Below, piece by piece: positions 63,415 through 64,000 of a stretch of 64,000 bases of DNA. The notes beneath the pieces are model-generated. The model did no database searches. It was not told where the DNA came from and saw only the letters and a program-made list of their open reading frames with translations. Each line of letters begins with the position of its first letter. Position 1 is the first letter of the stretch. A program made the position numbers and the translations under genes. The stretch covers positions 15,208,001 to 15,272,000 of the forward strand of contig NC_069368.1 of assembly GCF_021730395.1 (NCBI RefSeq). The letters run 5' to 3'. Origin of the DNA: Mercenaria mercenaria (Eukaryota; Mollusca; Bivalvia; Venerida; Veneridae).

Positions 63415-63733
63415 GCCGGTGTAATGAAGTATTTCGACCCCCATAGAATAACGACCCCCGGTCATTATTCTATAGAAAATATGACTCCTTTCCTGTAAAA
63501 TATTGACTCCCCTTATAGAAAACTGACTCCCTTTGAAAGCTCTATAGAATAACGACCCCCCCCCCCCCCCCCCGGTCATTATTCTACAGAAAAACTGACC
63601 CCTCCAAGTAAAATACTGACTCTCTGAAGATGACTCCTTTCGAATCTCATAGAATAACGACCCCGGTTATTATTCTATAGAAAAAGTGACTCCTTCCATG
63701 TAAAATACTCACTGCCGAAATTACTACATTCGA
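63415..63733. mobile_element. Foldback element fragment, inverted to 54819-56171
   Basis: Starts GCCGGTGTAATGAAGTATTT and follows the reverse complement of the right arm of 54819-56171 (GACTCCTTTCCTGTAAAATA, GACTCCCTTTGAAAGCTCTA, CACTGCCGAAATTACTACAT), including a C-run at 63557-63573. It ends about 63733 without the second arm. Confidence 0.8.
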
Positions 63734-64000
63734 CATGTCCAGAAATGAGACCGTGTTTTGAAGAGTATTGTCCCTTGATTATTAAGCCATATCGGTTAAA
63801 TTTGGTTGTTTCCCTTTACACCAGCTTAAAGGCCTAGATTTTGGCAGCGGGCCAAGGGATTTCTGTCTTCACCAGCACAGTTGGGGGCTAATGACCATCA
63901 CAGTATGGTTCCAATAAACAAGGGTCATTGTTTATTGTAGAGTCAGTCTACCTTACAAGTGTATGAATTAGTGAGAAGGGGAAACAATGTAATTTATTTT
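63734..64000. other. No recognised feature
   Basis: The last 267 bases show no gene or known repeat. Confidence 0.35.

Overview
The window is metazoan genomic DNA: AT-rich, with small exons separated by long introns and a very heavy load of short interspersed and non-autonomous repeats. The repeat content (V-SINE/RUDI-like tRNA SINEs, a second tRNA-derived SINE, long-palindrome MITEs, and Helitron-like elements carrying tandem 140-170 bp units and GTCC microsatellites) together with the protein similarities points to a bivalve mollusc, most likely a venerid clam such as Mercenaria. The species is an inference; nothing in the window proves it.

Four host genes can be supported. (1) The 3' part of OSTF1 (osteoclast-stimulating factor 1; ankyrin repeats and acidic EEDSD tail) lies on the + strand in five exons from 2372 to 12692, with a long 3' UTR to a poly(A) signal at 14811. 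Its SH3-encoding exons lie before the window. (2) KNOP1 (lysine-rich nucleolar protein) is on the - strand as a single coding exon, 19182-20399. (3) A divergent calmodulin paralogue is on the + strand at 29490-35144. Six coding exons are visible; the first two join at the phase and place known from animal calmodulins, including a 31-nt exon, and sum to an exact reading frame. The initiator exon is not located. (4) An intronless GAS1-like GPI-anchored protein is on the - strand, 46054-46803. A possible promoter and signal-peptide exon (58208-58363) and three splice-flanked orphan ORFs are weaker calls.

Layout: 1-800 decayed LINE RNase H on the - strand; 961-2340 Helitron-like element; 2372-14816 OSTF1, whose last intron holds a 4.3-kb composite of nested elements; 15.2-19.1 kb repeats and the 3' side of KNOP1; 21.3-24.0 kb an 87-copy 31-bp minisatellite; 26.9-27.5 kb a LINE 3' end; 28.9-37.2 kb the calmodulin paralogue, bracketed by two direct copies of one repeat; 36.68-36.96 kb a near-perfect foldback transposon with an 8-bp target duplication; 37.2-45.2 kb mostly Helitron-like elements and MITEs; 46.0-46.8 kb GAS1-like; 49.5-50.2 kb a remarkable array of 20-bp palindromes; 51-64 kb SINEs, MITEs and a multi-hairpin foldback family.

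The most interesting non-gene structures are the 36-bp array in the calmodulin paralogue that appears to have been seeded from its own exon/intron donor junction, the 20-bp palindrome array, the foldback element, and a 41-bp minisatellite in the OSTF1 3' UTR that carries repeated Pumilio-type UGUACAUA motifs. No operon-like functional linkage between the genes is apparent. No retroviral or LTR element and no CRISPR was recognised.
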